Origin: Streptacidiphilus sp. ASG 303
Lineage (GTDB): Bacteria > Actinomycetota > Actinomycetes > Streptomycetales > Streptomycetaceae
Length of the DNA: 59,976 nucleotides
Direction of reading: 5' to 3'
NCBI RefSeq assembly: GCF_020991365.1
Contig: NZ_JAJLRA010000028.1
Coordinates: forward strand, 16,845-76,820
Of the stretch, positions 52,416 through 59,976 are shown one piece after another. Each line of letters opens with the position of its first letter. Position 1 is the first letter of the stretch. The notes below the pieces were generated by a model. It saw only the letters and a program-made list of their open reading frames with translations, did not search any database and was not told where the DNA came from. The translations under genes and the position numbers were made by a program.

Positions 52416-52421
52416 CGGACG

Positions 52422-53996
52422 GTGTCCAGCCAGCCCGTCGGCCAGTACGGAGGGCAGTACGGCGGCAGCCCGTACGTCCACCAGCGCCGGACCTACCTCA
52501 TCGGCAAGGCCAGGCCCAACGCGGTCATCGGCCGCAACCGGGAGACCGGCGAGGTGCTGCTGATCATCGCCGGGGCCTTCCTCGGCATGATGTGGGGCCT
52601 GCTGGTCCCGCTCCTCCCCCTGCGCATCCTCGGCCTGGCCGGCTTCCCGGCCCTGGCCTTCGCAGCGGTGTACGTCCCGTACCGCAAGCGCACCTTCTAC
52701 AAGTGGGCGGAGATCAACCGCAGCTACCGGCGCACCGTCCGCTCCGGGCGCGCCGCCTGGGCCTCGACCGCGATGGAGGCCGGCACCCGGCTGGACGGCC
52801 GCGAGGTGGAGGTCGGCCCGCCGCCCGGCGTGGGGCGGCTGCGCTGGCTGTCCGCACCGTTCGGGCCCGACGAGGTCGCCGTCCTGCTCCACCTGGACCG
52901 GCACACCGTCACCGCCGCCATCGAGATCGAGGGGCCCGGTGTGGGCCTGCGCGACTCGGAGGACCAGGAGGCGCTGGTCGACCGGTTCGGCACCCTCCTC
53001 AAGCACGTCGCCAACGGCGACGGCTTCGTGACCCGCATCCAGATGCTGGCCCGCACCCTGCCCGCCGACCCCGACGCCCACGCCAAGGACGTCGAGCGCC
53101 GCGGCGACCCGGGGGCCCCGCCGTGGCTGCAGCACTCCTACGACCAGCTGCAGTCGATGGTCTCCACCTCCTCCGAGCAACACCGGGCCTACCTGGTCGC
53201 CTGCATGCACTACACCCGCGACCTCGCCGCCGAGGCCAACGCGATGGGCCGCACCGCGCACCGCCGCGCCCGCGGCGACGAGGGGATCGCCGCCGTCATG
53301 GCGCGCGAGCTCACCGACATCTGCGCCCGCCTCGCCGAGGCCGACATCCGGGTCCGGCAGCCGCTCGGCCAGGCCCGGCTCTCCTCGCTGCTGCACTCCA
53401 TGTACGACCCGGACCACCCCATCGACCACATCCAGGCCATGTCGCGGCGGAACGCCTGGCCGGCCGAGCTGGACGCCACCCATCCCCAGTACCTGACCGC
53501 CAAGACCCGGGAGTCCGCGACCCGCGAGCCGTGGTGCCACGCCACCGCCTGGGTCAAGGAGTGGCCGCTCACCCCGGTGGGCGTCAACTTCCTGGCACCG
53601 CTGCTGGTCCACACCCCGGACGTCATCCGCACCGTGGCCGTCACCATGGACCTGGAGCCGACCGACGTCGCCATCGAGCGGATGCTCACCGAGAAGACCA
53701 ACGACGACGCCGAGGCCAGCCGGGCGGCCAAGATGAACCGCACCGTCGACCCGCGCGACCTCGCCCACTCCGGCCGGGTCGACCAGCGCGGCGACGACCT
53801 CGCCTCCGGCGCCGCGGGCGTCAACCTGGTCGGGTACATCACCGTCTCCTCCCGCTCCCCCGAGGCGCTGGCCCGCGACAAGCGCACCATCCGCGCCTCG
53901 GCCGGCAAGAGCTACCTGAAGCTGGAGTGGTGCGACCGCGAGCACCACCGGGCCTTCGTGAACACCCTCCCCTTCGCCACCGGCATCCGCCGGTGA
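52422..53996 (+). CDS. SCO6880-type protein: VirB3/PrgI-like membrane part fused to VirB4 N-terminal domain
   Basis: This 524-residue protein has a Gln/Gly-rich start, two helices (residues about 45-85: LIIAGAFLGMMWGLLVPLLP, LAGFPALAFAAVYVPY) and a long soluble domain with VirB4-N-like blocks (MVSTSSEQHRAYLVACMHYT, RIQMLARTLP, EASRAAKMNRTVDPRD). There is no Walker motif; the ATPase half is the next gene. It joins the VirB3 and VirB4-N roles. The GTG start is 7 bp after the previous stop. Confidence 0.8.
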   Translation: MSSQPVGQYGGQYGGSPYVHQRRTYLIGKARPNAVIGRNRETGEVLLIIAGAFLGMMWGLLVPLLPLRILGLAGFPALAFAAVYVPYRKRTFYKWAEINRSYRRTVRSGRAAWASTAMEAGTRLDGREVEVGPPPGVGRLRWLSAPFGPDEVAVLLHLDRHTVTAAIEIEGPGVGLRDSEDQEALVDRFGTLLKHVANGDGFVTRIQMLARTLPADPDAHAKDVERRGDPGAPPWLQHSYDQLQSMVSTSSEQHRAYLVACMHYTRDLAAEANAMGRTAHRRARGDEGIAAVMARELTDICARLAEADIRVRQPLGQARLSSLLHSMYDPDHPIDHIQAMSRRNAWPAELDATHPQYLTAKTRESATREPWCHATAWVKEWPLTPVGVNFLAPLLVHTPDVIRTVAVTMDLEPTDVAIERMLTEKTNDDAEASRAAKMNRTVDPRDLAHSGRVDQRGDDLASGAAGVNLVGYITVSSRSPEALARDKRTIRASAGKSYLKLEWCDREHHRAFVNTLPFATGIRR

Positions 53997-54045
53997 GTCC
54001 GCCGCACGCCGCCGCCCCCGCCTGCCGCCGCACCGAGGAGTCGCC

Positions 54046-55401
54046 ATGCCGTCCCCGCTGAGCGCGCTGACCGAGGCCTTCACGAGCTTCGTGTTCGGCA
54101 AGGTGGAGACCACCCGGCTGCCGGTGCGGACCTCCACCGGCCAGGCGCAGGCCGTCTACCTGCCCACCGCCGCCCCCGGCCTGGGCGACTCCGGTGTGAT
54201 CATCGGCCGCGAGGTGTACAGCGGCAAGGGCTACGTCTACGACCCCTTCCAGCTGTACGGGCAGCAGCTGCCCGCCCCGCACTGGCTGGTCCTCGGCGAG
54301 TCCGGCAACGGCAAGTCGGCGCTGGAGAAGACCTACGTCCTGCGCCAGCTGCGCTTCCGCGACCGGCAGGTCGTGGTGCTCGACGCCCAGGGCGAGGACG
54401 GGGTCGGCGAGTGGAACCTCATCGCGGAGGCGCTGGGGATAACTCCCATCCGGCTCGACCCGGCGGCGGCCCTCGACGGGGGCATCCGCCTCAACCCGCT
54501 GGACCCGGCGATCGCCACCACCGGCCAGCTGGCGCTGCTGCGCACCATCGTCGAGGTGGCGATGGGCCGCGGCCTGGAGGAGCGGGCCGGCTTCGCCCTC
54601 AAGGCCGCGCACGGGCACGTCCACGCCGCGGTCACCGACCGCCAGCCGGTGCTCACCGACATCGTCGACACGCTGCGCAACCCCCACCCCGCCTCGGTGG
54701 AGTCGCTGGGCGTCTCCCTGGACGACGTCCGCTCCTGGGGCCTGGACGTCGCCCTGGTCCTGGACCGGCTGGTCGACGGCGACCTGCGCGGCATGTTCGA
54801 CGGCCCCACGACGGCGGGCATCGACCTCGACGCCCCGCTGATCGTCTTCGACCTGTCGCACATCGACCGCAACTCCATCGCCATGCCGATCCTGATGGCG
54901 ATCGTCGGCGTGTGGCTGGAGCACACCTGGATCCGCCCCGACCGGAAGAAGCGCATCTTCCTGGTCGAGGAGGCCTGGCACATCATCAACAGCCCCTTCG
55001 TGGCACAGCTCTTCCAGCGGCTGCTGAAGTTCGGCCGCCGCCTGGGCCTGTCCTTCGTCGCCGTCGTCCACCACCTCTCCGACGTGGTCGACGGCGCGGC
55101 GGCCAGGGAGGCGTCCGCGATCCTCAAGATGGCCTCCACCCGCACCGTCTACATGCAGAAGGCGGAGGAGGCCCGCGCCACCGGCCGGGTCCTCGGGCTC
55201 CCCCGCTGGGCCGTGGAGATCATCCCCACGCTGTCCCCCGGCATCGCCGTCTGGGACGTCAACGGCAACGTGCAGGTCGTCAAGCACATCATCACCGAGA
55301 CCGAGCGGCCGCTCGTCTACACCGACCGCGCCATGACCGAGGACGCGGTCGCCGAACGGACGCGCGCGGAGCAGCAGCTCGCGGACGACCCGGCCGCCTA
55401 G
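54046..55401 (+). CDS. VirB4-like ATPase
   Basis: This 451-residue ATPase has Walker A GESGNGKSA (near residues 83-91), Walker B IFLVEEAWHII and an RLGLSFVAVVHHLSDV arginine/glutamine region of the FtsK-HerA/VirB4 group. It powers secretion or pilus dynamics. It is about half the size of full VirB4; the missing N-half is the gene just upstream. Spacing is 49 bp, with GAGGAG before the ATG. Confidence 0.88.
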   Translation: MPSPLSALTEAFTSFVFGKVETTRLPVRTSTGQAQAVYLPTAAPGLGDSGVIIGREVYSGKGYVYDPFQLYGQQLPAPHWLVLGESGNGKSALEKTYVLRQLRFRDRQVVVLDAQGEDGVGEWNLIAEALGITPIRLDPAAALDGGIRLNPLDPAIATTGQLALLRTIVEVAMGRGLEERAGFALKAAHGHVHAAVTDRQPVLTDIVDTLRNPHPASVESLGVSLDDVRSWGLDVALVLDRLVDGDLRGMFDGPTTAGIDLDAPLIVFDLSHIDRNSIAMPILMAIVGVWLEHTWIRPDRKKRIFLVEEAWHIINSPFVAQLFQRLLKFGRRLGLSFVAVVHHLSDVVDGAAAREASAILKMASTRTVYMQKAEEARATGRVLGLPRWAVEIIPTLSPGIAVWDVNGNVQVVKHIITETERPLVYTDRAMTEDAVAERTRAEQQLADDPAA

Positions 55402-55417
55402 CCCCCACCGGAACGCC

Positions 55418-57361
55418 ATGACCCGTCCCCCCGCACCCTCCCCGTCCGCACCTGCCCCACCGCCCCGCTCGGGGATACCCGACGGGGCGGTGGTCGCCCT
55501 GCTGGCCTTCCTCCTCGGCTCGGTGACGCTCGTCTGGACGGCCACCGGGCTGGCCGCCCTGGCCACCCGGGGCGCCTGGCCGCAGGACCTGCCGTTCACC
55601 CGGTCCGCGCAGGCCCTCCGGCGCCTGGCGACCGCCCCGCACGACCTGGGTGCGGCCTGGGCCCCGGCCGCCCGCACCGACCGGGCGCCGGCGCCGCTGC
55701 CCTCGGCGGCGGCCTTCTGGTGGGCCTTCCTCCTGCTGCTGGCGGCCCTGGCCGGGCTGCTCCTGCTCGGGTACGCCGCCCGCGCACGCCTGAGCCGGAC
55801 GGCCGCCGGCGGCGCCGCACGGGGCGCGCGGGGGGCGGACGCAGCCCCGGCCGCCCCGGCAGCAGCCCCGACAGCGGCGAAACCCGCGCCGGATCTCCGT
55901 CCACAGCCTGTGGACGAGGATCCGGCGCCCGCAGCACCCGCCGTACCGGCCCCCGCCCCCGGAGGCCGCCCGGCCCCCGCCGGGCCCCCGGAGGCCGCAC
56001 CGCCCCCGCCGCTCCCCCGCACGCCGGCGCCGCCGCACCCGCTGTCCTTCGACGCCCTGCTGCCCCGGGCGGCCGCCATCCGGTCCCGGCCCGACACGGG
56101 ACTCGCCGGCCCCGGCGCCCGCACCGCGCCCAACCCCCTCGCCTACGGCGTCTCCCTGGGCCGCGACACCGCCACCGGCACCCCCCTCCTCGCAGCCCTC
56201 GACCGCGGCCACTGCGTCCTGGCCCCGCCCGCCGCGGCCCGCTCCAAGGGCCCGCTGCTGGTGCACCCCGCCATCGCGCACGCCCCCGGGCCCGTCCTGG
56301 CCACCTGCGCCGGTCCCGCCGCCTGGGAGGCCACGGCCGAACGGCGCGGCAAGACCGGGCCCGTGCTGGTCTTCGACCCGCTGCGCCTGACCGCCGCGGA
56401 CACCCCCCAGCGGCTGCGGTGGGCGCCCCACGACTCCTGCGGCGACCCGGCCGCGGCCACCGCCCGCGCCGACGCGCTGCTGCACGCCGTGACGCCGCCG
56501 CACGGCGGAGGCGCGGCCGCCGCCGTCCACGCCGCCGCCCGCACCCTGCTGCGGTGCTGGCTGCACGCGGCCGCCCTCGACGGACGGCCGTTCCGCCAGG
56601 TGCACCGCTGGGCGGGCGGCCACGGCGCGCGGGAGGCGCTGCGCGTCCTGCGCACGGACCGCGGCGCGGCCGAGGGGTGGGGCGGGGAGCTGGAGGCGGT
56701 GCTGGCGGCGCCGCACGCCTCCGGCGCCGGACTCCGGGACGCCGCATCGGGCCTGGTGGCCGGCGCGCTCTCGTCCCTGGAGGAGCTGCACGTCCTGCAG
56801 GCCTGCTCGCCGTCCCCAGGGGACCGGCTCGACGTGGAGTCGTTCCTGTCCGAACGGGGAACCCTGTACCTGGTGGGGCGGCCCGTCGAGGCGCCCCACC
56901 ACCAGCCCGGCGTCATGCCGCTCCTGACCGCCCTCGCGCAGGACGTGGTCGAGCGTGGCCGGCGCATGGCCGTAGGGTCATCCGCCGGCCGGCTCGACCC
57001 ACCACTGCTCGCCGTCCTCGACGACGTGGGCGCGGTCGCACCGCTGCCCTCCCTGCCGGACCTGGTCGCGCGCGGCGGCGCCCAGGGCGTCCCCGTGCTC
57101 GCCGTGCTCCGCTCCCCGGAGCAGGCCCGGGCCCGCTGGGACGGGCGCTCCGTCCACAGGCTGTGGACGGAGGCGGCGACCCGGACGGTCCTGGGCCCGG
57201 CGGACGGCGCGTCGGTGGGGGCGCTCCTGGCGGCGACGGCGGGGCCGGAGGCCGGGGGGCCGGTTCCGGCCGCGGCCCGGGGGGCCGCCGAGGGCGAGGC
57301 GGTCGTCCTGCACCCGCCCACGGGGGCGTCCGCGGTGGTCCGGTTCGACGACACGCCCTGA
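55418..57361 (+). CDS. VirD4/TraG-like coupling protein with degenerate P-loop
   Basis: This 647-residue protein has two N-terminal helices (VVALLAFLLGSVTLVWTATG; FWWAFLLLLAALAGLLLLGY), a Pro/Ala-rich linker and a VirD4-like motor domain: HCVLAPPAAARSKGPLL, GPVLATCAGPAAWEATAE, GPVLVFDPLRL, and a Walker B-like LLAVLDDVGAVAPLPSLPDL. The position of the canonical loop (APPxSGKG/T) reads APPAAARSKG, so the GxxxxGK[ST] motif is lost. It may bind but not hydrolyse nucleotide. Two 22-bp DNA palindromes lie inside the gene. Confidence 0.8.
   Translation: MTRPPAPSPSAPAPPPRSGIPDGAVVALLAFLLGSVTLVWTATGLAALATRGAWPQDLPFTRSAQALRRLATAPHDLGAAWAPAARTDRAPAPLPSAAAFWWAFLLLLAALAGLLLLGYAARARLSRTAAGGAARGARGADAAPAAPAAAPTAAKPAPDLRPQPVDEDPAPAAPAVPAPAPGGRPAPAGPPEAAPPPPLPRTPAPPHPLSFDALLPRAAAIRSRPDTGLAGPGARTAPNPLAYGVSLGRDTATGTPLLAALDRGHCVLAPPAAARSKGPLLVHPAIAHAPGPVLATCAGPAAWEATAERRGKTGPVLVFDPLRLTAADTPQRLRWAPHDSCGDPAAATARADALLHAVTPPHGGGAAAAVHAAARTLLRCWLHAAALDGRPFRQVHRWAGGHGAREALRVLRTDRGAAEGWGGELEAVLAAPHASGAGLRDAASGLVAGALSSLEELHVLQACSPSPGDRLDVESFLSERGTLYLVGRPVEAPHHQPGVMPLLTALAQDVVERGRRMAVGSSAGRLDPPLLAVLDDVGAVAPLPSLPDLVARGGAQGVPVLAVLRSPEQARARWDGRSVHRLWTEAATRTVLGPADGASVGALLAATAGPEAGGPVPAAARGAAEGEAVVLHPPTGASAVVRFDDTP
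55895..55916. promoter_or_regulatory. Palindrome A inside the VirD4-like gene
   Basis: CTCCGTCCACAG-C-CTGTGGACG; perfect over 9-1-9 (55898-55916). Each arm has CCGTCCACA, close to the Streptomyces DnaA box. It encodes LRPQPVD. Confidence 0.5.
57148..57172. promoter_or_regulatory. Palindrome B inside the VirD4-like gene
   Basis: CTCCGTCCACAG-G-CTGTGGACGGAG, perfect 12-1-12. It equals palindrome A over 22 bp except the centre base, yet it is read in another frame (SVHRLWTE). Confidence 0.5.
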
Positions 57362-57777
57362 CGGACCGATTCCCCGGCGGGCCGGTGCGCCGACGGGCCG
57401 GCGCGCCGACTCGGCATGCTCGCGCCATGTCCCCGACGGGGGGCGACGAAGCGGACTTCTCCCTGACAAAAGGTCTCACACGAGCCCCCAGCGGGCCGGA
57501 CACCCCACGCACGGCCACCGGTTGCACACAAACTTGTCGTCCTTTCTGAAAGAACTGCAACTGACGGGTAATCTCCTCTTCCACCCGGCAGCAAAGTCCA
57601 GCAACATGGTCAGCCCCAACCCCACGATTTCGAGGGGCGCCCCGGGCCGCGGCGGAGCGATCCGGTGTCCACGCACCACCGGAGACCGACCGGATCCTGC
57701 CGCGCATCTGAACCGTTTCGCGCGGCCGCGCGTCACCACCGGCAAACGGGAGCGCCGCAGGACGAGGAGTCGAGAGC
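57362..57777. other. 416-bp intergenic region before the sigma-lectin gene
   Basis: No convincing gene; a 40-codon frame at 57427-57549 lacks support. The region is less GC-rich around 57515-57600 and probably holds the promoter; CTTTCTGAAAG (about 57540) is a small palindrome and GGTAAT near 57570 a possible -10. Confidence 0.45.
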
Positions 57778-59655
57778 GTGTCTCAGCTCCACCGGTTCGA
57801 CCAGTCCGACCGTCCCCGCACCGCGGACGCGGCGGGGACCGCCGACACCCTCTGGGGCGAGGCCAGCCTGGACGCACCGCCGTGCACATCCATGCCCGAC
57901 GCCGAGCTCGCCCGGCTCCTCCGCAGCGACGAGCCCATCGCCCACGAGGCGCTCGACGAGCTGCGCCGCCGCCACCTGCCCGGGACGCTCTCCTACGCAC
58001 GCATCTGCACCCGCGACTCCCACGCGGCGGAGGAACTCGCCGACGACGCCTTCCAGGCCGCCCAGCGGGCCGTCCAGGCCTCCGGCGGCCCCAAGGAGGC
58101 GTGGCGGCACCACCTCCTGATGCTCGTCCAGCGGACGGCCGCGGGATGGGCGGCCACCACCCGTCGGGCCGAACTCGCGCCCGACTTCGCCGCCTGGCTC
58201 GACGAGGAGCGGGCGGCCCCGGCCGCGGGGCACCCGGACACGGGATCCCCGGAGTCCCGGTCGCTGATGCTGCTGAGCTTCCGCTCCCTCCCCGAGCGCA
58301 CCCAGGCGCTCCTGTGGCACGCCGTCGTGGAGGAGGACGACGACGCCACCACCGGGCACCTCCTGGGCATCGAGCCGCAGAGCGTCCCCTACCTCCGCGA
58401 GAAGGCCCGCGAGGCCTACCGCGACGTCTACCTCCAGGTCCACACCGAGAACTCCGCAGGCGAGGACTGCCGGCGCTTCAGCGGCCTGGTCGAGGCCGCC
58501 GCCCGGCGTTCCGGCGTCCACCAGAACGAGGACCTGGACCGGCACCTCGCGGGCTGTCCGCGCTGCTCCCGCCTGCTCACCGACCTCGTGGGGATGGACG
58601 AGCGCCCGGACGCCGTGCTGGCCGAGGGGCTCCTGCTGTGGGGAGGCGCCGCCTATGTCGCCGCCCGCCTCGCCAGGACCGTCACCGGCCGGACCATCCC
58701 CGTCGGCGTCCCGCGCCTGCCGGGCACCGGCCCCGCCCACGCACCGGCGGTGCACGGCGGCGCGTCCGGGGCCACGGACGGCGGGGGCGGGCCGTTCGGC
58801 GGTACCCGCGCGGGGGCCGCGGACACCGCCTCCGCCGGATGGCGGCTGGTGCGGCTGGCCCGCCAGTTCCCGGCCGCGGGAGCGGCGGCCGCGGTCGTGT
58901 TCGTCGTGGCCACCGCCGCGACCACGATCGTGACGCTGGTCCCGTCGACCAGCACCAGCGCGGCCGGAGGCGGCAACGACCCCCTCGGCGGTCCCCCGCT
59001 GGTCGTGACCGGCACGACCGCCTTCGCCACCGTGACGACGACCCTCCCGGCCTCCCGTCCCCCTTCGGCTCCGGCGTCGGCTCCGGGGAGTGCGTCGGCC
59101 TCCCCGAAGGCGTCCGGCCCCTCGGCCTCCCCCGGTGCCCCGGGCCCCTCCAGCGGCACCGGCCGGGCCCCCGGCGCCTCCGGCCGTCCGGCCCCGGGCA
59201 GGTCGGTCCCCGTCCCCCCGCCACCGACCAACGGCATCACCTACAGCGAGCTGGTCAACGTCCGCTCCGGCCTCTGCCTCGACGTCGCCAGCCAGTTCGT
59301 CGCGCAGAACGCCGACGTCGTGGTGAGCACCTGCACCGGCGCGACCACGCAGAAGTGGTACACCGGCTCGGACAACCTCATCCGCAACTACGCCAACCCC
59401 GACTTCTGCCTCGACTCCCGGGGGAGCACCGGCAACGGCGTCGGGATCTGGGAGTGCTCCGCCGTGTCCGGTTCCAACGGCAACAACCTCCGCTGGCAGA
59501 ACGGGGCGGACGGGTCCATCCGCCCGTTCGTCGACAGCCGCTTCGCCCTCACCCCGACCAGCGGCACCCCGGGCACCGCCGTGGGCCTCGCATGGGCGGA
59601 GGGCCGCACCGAGCAGACCTGGCGCACGGGCGCCACGGCCGTGCTGCAGGGCTGA
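57778..59655 (+). CDS. Sigma-factor-like / zinc-finger / membrane / ricin-lectin fusion protein
   Basis: This 625-residue protein combines: sigma region 2-like helix set (residues about 45-105, HEALDELRRRHLPGTLSYAR, AAEELADDAFQAA), region 4-like (about 168-222, LPERTQALLWHAVVEED, LLGIEPQSVPYLREKAREAY), an anti-sigma-type zinc finger (H256-x3-C260-x2-C263), one membrane span (366-388), a Ser/Pro/Ala linker and a ricin-type beta-trefoil (about 484-620, NVRSGLCLDVA, NPDFCLDSRG, TQKW/LRWQ). It may sense a carbohydrate outside and gene-regulate inside. GTG 57778 has GAGGAG 8 nt upstream. Confidence 0.85.
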   Translation: MSQLHRFDQSDRPRTADAAGTADTLWGEASLDAPPCTSMPDAELARLLRSDEPIAHEALDELRRRHLPGTLSYARICTRDSHAAEELADDAFQAAQRAVQASGGPKEAWRHHLLMLVQRTAAGWAATTRRAELAPDFAAWLDEERAAPAAGHPDTGSPESRSLMLLSFRSLPERTQALLWHAVVEEDDDATTGHLLGIEPQSVPYLREKAREAYRDVYLQVHTENSAGEDCRRFSGLVEAAARRSGVHQNEDLDRHLAGCPRCSRLLTDLVGMDERPDAVLAEGLLLWGGAAYVAARLARTVTGRTIPVGVPRLPGTGPAHAPAVHGGASGATDGGGGPFGGTRAGAADTASAGWRLVRLARQFPAAGAAAAVVFVVATAATTIVTLVPSTSTSAAGGGNDPLGGPPLVVTGTTAFATVTTTLPASRPPSAPASAPGSASASPKASGPSASPGAPGPSSGTGRAPGASGRPAPGRSVPVPPPPTNGITYSELVNVRSGLCLDVASQFVAQNADVVVSTCTGATTQKWYTGSDNLIRNYANPDFCLDSRGSTGNGVGIWECSAVSGSNGNNLRWQNGADGSIRPFVDSRFALTPTSGTPGTAVGLAWAEGRTEQTWRTGATAVLQG

Positions 59656-59865
59656 CCGTCCGGGCCGGCAGCCCCGCGGTCCGGACGGGCGAGCCGGCCG
59701 CCCCGTCGATCCGTCCCGTCCGGCGGTCGTGGTCGCCCCCACCCGGTCGTGCTCCGTTTCCGGGCATGCGAAAGGGGCCCCGCCTCCGTTCCCGGCCACG
59801 AGGCCCCCTCCCGGACCCACCCGATCCCCCGGCACACCACACACACGCACACGCGCACAGACGCG
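59656..59865. other. Gap between sigma-lectin gene and 5S terminator
   Basis: It contains an imperfect GGGGCC/GGCCCC hairpin near 59774-59808, a possible terminator of the plus-strand gene, and a CA-rich simple tract (59834-59860). No gene. Confidence 0.4.
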
Positions 59866-59906
59866 AAAAAGACCGTGGCCCCGGCAGAATCCTGCCGGGG
59901 CCACGG
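59866..59906 (-). terminator. Intrinsic terminator of the rRNA operon
   Basis: CCGTGGCCCCGGCAG (59873-59887) pairs perfectly with 59892-59906 around AATC, followed on the minus strand by TCTTTTT (59866-59872). It lies 13 bp after the 5S 3' end. Confidence 0.92.
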
Positions 59907-59918
59907 CCCTCAATGATT

Positions 59919-59976
59919 GTTCGGCGGCGTCCTACTCTCCCACAGGGTCCCCCCTGCAGTACCATCGGCGCTGTAA
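59919..59976 (-). rRNA. rrf: 5S ribosomal RNA (3' part, cut by the window edge)
   Basis: The minus strand reads TTACAGCGCCGATGGTACTG and then GGGAGAGTAGGACGCCGCCG, the 3' half of actinobacterial 5S rRNA. About 58 of about 117-120 bases are present; the 5' half, 23S and 16S lie beyond the right edge. Confidence 0.95.

Noticed and set aside
48466-57361. Integrative conjugative element
   Set aside because: No integrase, relaxase, replication gene, tRNA att site or composition change is seen.
57427-57549. 40-codon frame with ATG before the sigma-lectin gene
   Set aside because: No ribosome site, no bias and no recognised peptide.

Overview
This window is GC-rich (well above 70 %) actinobacterial DNA. 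Coding bias, SsgB-era development regulators (RsiG), GlnR, mycothiol synthase, a nickel-type Fur protein and the 5S rRNA fragment at the right edge all point to Streptomyces or a close relative (Streptomycetaceae). From memory, unchecked, the order from about 13 kb to 57 kb follows the S. coelicolor SCO41xx core block (nur/ygfZ, glnR, ppk, pst operon, T4SS-like cluster); the first 13 kb looks like strain-variable accessory DNA.

Layout. 0-13 kb: an MFS exporter and SnoaL-like protein (minus) divergent from a large LAL-type LuxR regulator; a PrmC/HemK-like methyltransferase; a GlxA-type AraC regulator with a cysteine hydrolase; a decayed DJ-1/PfpI fragment; a CPA1 Na+/H+ antiporter divergent from a small membrane protein, a DCC (DUF393) protein and a TetR regulator, with two TetR-like palindromes in the shared promoter; an Eis-type acetyltransferase. 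13-23 kb: RsiG with both c-di-GMP motifs, D-aminoacyl-tRNA deacylase, SIMPL-domain protein, YgfZ, Nur, a nitrobindin-like protein, DsrE, and a sulfur block (DUF1416, rhodanese, Cys-rich leader peptide, MoaD-like protein) plus an LmeA-like protein and an alpha/beta hydrolase. 23-29 kb: GlnR, LacI regulator, trypsin-like protease, and an OmpR-type two-component pair.

28-45 kb is a phosphate block: secreted 5'-nucleotidase, an unusual secreted DUF1996 protein, mycothiol synthase, polyphosphate kinase, CHAD and Nudix proteins, pstSCAB with PHO boxes, and a DUF47-Pit low-affinity phosphate uptake pair facing it. A CsoR-type copper sensor, a lipoprotein, a PAP2 phosphatase and small conserved proteins follow.

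48-57 kb holds the most interesting system: a chromosomal type IV secretion-like module (transglycosylase/NlpC hydrolase divergent from pilin-like, VirB8-like, VirB6-like, VirB3/4-N, VirB4 ATPase and VirD4-like genes). It has no relaxase here, a split VirB4 and a VirD4-like protein without a canonical P-loop. Its promoter carries GACAC (WhiA-like) motifs, and two nearly identical palindromes lie inside the VirD4-like gene in different reading frames. It is followed by a single protein that joins sigma-factor-like regions, an anti-sigma-type zinc finger, a membrane span and a ricin-type lectin domain. The window ends inside a minus-strand 5S rRNA gene with a strong intrinsic terminator.

Cross-cutting patterns: several genes have TANNNT -10 hexamers 6-7 nt before the start codon (leaderless candidates), and at least four genes have 14-bp tandem repeats that duplicate their stop codon region.
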